A DNA stretch of 60,860 bases from the NCBI GenBank assembly GCA_017405115.1, contig JAFRBA010000057.1, forward strand, positions 1 to 60,860, read 5' to 3'. This DNA is from Kiritimatiellia bacterium (GTDB lineage: Bacteria; Verrucomicrobiota; Kiritimatiellia; RFP12; UBA1067). The notes under the pieces are model-generated. The model saw only the letters and a program-made list of their open reading frames with translations. It did no database searches and was not told the origin of the DNA. Position numbers and translations under genes: made by a program. This document shows, piece after piece, positions 60,492-60,860 of the stretch. The first letter of the stretch is position 1. Every line of letters starts with the position of its first letter.

Positions 60492-60860
60492 CTACTTCTG
60501 CATTTCCCTGATGTACCAGAAGCCGCGGGCGGGGGCGATGGTGTTCGTCGCGGCCTCCTCCCACACGTCCTTCGTCACGTCCATGCCGCCGAAGGAGCCG
60601 ACGACCTTCTTGACGCGCACGTGCCAGCATCCGCTCTTGTAAACGAAGGCGGTGGTCGCCACGCCTGCCGGAACCGACACCCTGTCGCCCTCCGACGGGC
60701 TCTCCACCAGCTCTGCGAGCGTCGCCGGCCCGTAGCCGCCGTTCGCCGCGAGCGTGCACGCGGCGAGCCCGCCGCCGCCCTTCACGGCCGCGCACGTTCC
60801 GGTGGGCGCGACACCGATGCCCGAGACGTACACATTGCCCGCGCCCTCGCCGCCGCGCCG
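60492..60860 (-). CDS. partial surface protein (C-terminal part), 5' end outside the window
   Basis: The frame is open to the right edge (…GNVYVSGIGVAPTGTC…), so the start lies outside. About 122 residues remain: a Gly/Ala-rich section followed by a small beta domain ending FWYIREMQK. The VPAGVATTAFVYKSG and WHVRVKKVVG pattern resembles C-terminal domains of large secreted proteins in this kind of genome, but the family is not recognised. Followed by a strong terminator hairpin. Confidence 0.6.
   Translation of the reverse strand, partial: RRGGEGAGNVYVSGIGVAPTGTCAAVKGGGGLAACTLAANGGYGPATLAELVESPSEGDRVSVPAGVATTAFVYKSGCWHVRVKKVVGSFGGMDVTKDVWEEAATNTIAPARGFWYIREMQK

Noticed and set aside
1..60860. 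tRNA or rRNA genes
   Set aside because: No cloverleaf-like or rRNA-like stretches were recognised by eye; a covariance-model scan would be needed to exclude them fully.

Overview
The window is a GC-rich, almost entirely minus-strand stretch of about 42 genes. It most resembles a gut- or rumen-type member of the PVC superphylum (Kiritimatiellota/Verrucomicrobia-like). The grounds are a PEP-CTERM protein, LamG and autotransporter-repeat surface proteins, an LpxA/LptF outer-membrane set, many Tat-exported or lipoprotein glycan-processing enzymes, and a XylR-type regulator. The lineage is an inference from gene content; no rRNA or other phylogenetic marker is present.

Layout, left to right. 1-3060: small membrane proteins, a DUF1653 protein and an AAA ATPase/DUF4143 protein. 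3073-11125: an exported nitroreductase, a PIG-L deacetylase, a GH42-like protein, a tannase/feruloyl esterase-like protein, a PHP-domain protein and a metallophosphoesterase. 11202-12432: a vapBC-type toxin-antitoxin pair lying against a truncated GH97 gene. 12514-40285: a long polysaccharide-utilisation region with GH5, GH2, GH20/67-like, GH39/clan-A-like, LamG, CBM9/GH42-like, sialidase-like, GH78 rhamnosidase and DUF4838 proteins, two more PHP-like proteins, an MBL-fold protein and a NagX-like membrane acyltransferase. 40304-45030: a giant exported LamG/passenger-repeat protein divergent from the only plus-strand gene, a GntR/LacI-type regulator. 45086-51836: a sugar-acid catabolic operon (XylR-type regulator, HpcH/HpaI aldolase, M24 protein, zinc alcohol dehydrogenase, four-helix-bundle protein, enolase-superfamily dehydratase, FucP-like permease). 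51935-54406: a second AAA/DUF4143 ATPase and a 2-hydroxyacid dehydrogenase. 54459-59602: a housekeeping operon nfo-tyrS-lptF-lpxA-murF. 59860-60860: a PEP-CTERM protein and the end of another surface protein.

Functionally the extracellular enzymes would release and trim deoxysugar-containing, esterified glycans. The permease, dehydratase, dehydrogenase and aldolase would carry a released 6-deoxy sugar (L-fucose or L-rhamnose) through a non-phosphorylative route to C3 fragments.

The most unusual signal is a set of short degenerate tandem repeats with 7-, 8- or 9-bp units. They fill intergenic gaps almost exactly from the stop codon of one gene to the start codon or Shine-Dalgarno of the next. 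They supply stop codons, a start codon and peptide tails, and the 9-bp family also lies in frame inside genes. Each of the three repeat-filled gaps in the catabolic operon has its own array, and the 9-bp family surrounds a four-helix-bundle gene. Separate REP-like palindromes sit in frame inside at least five coding regions. Several genes appear to be transcribed from extended -10 promoters (TGnTATAAT) placed so close to the ATG that the messages would be leaderless.
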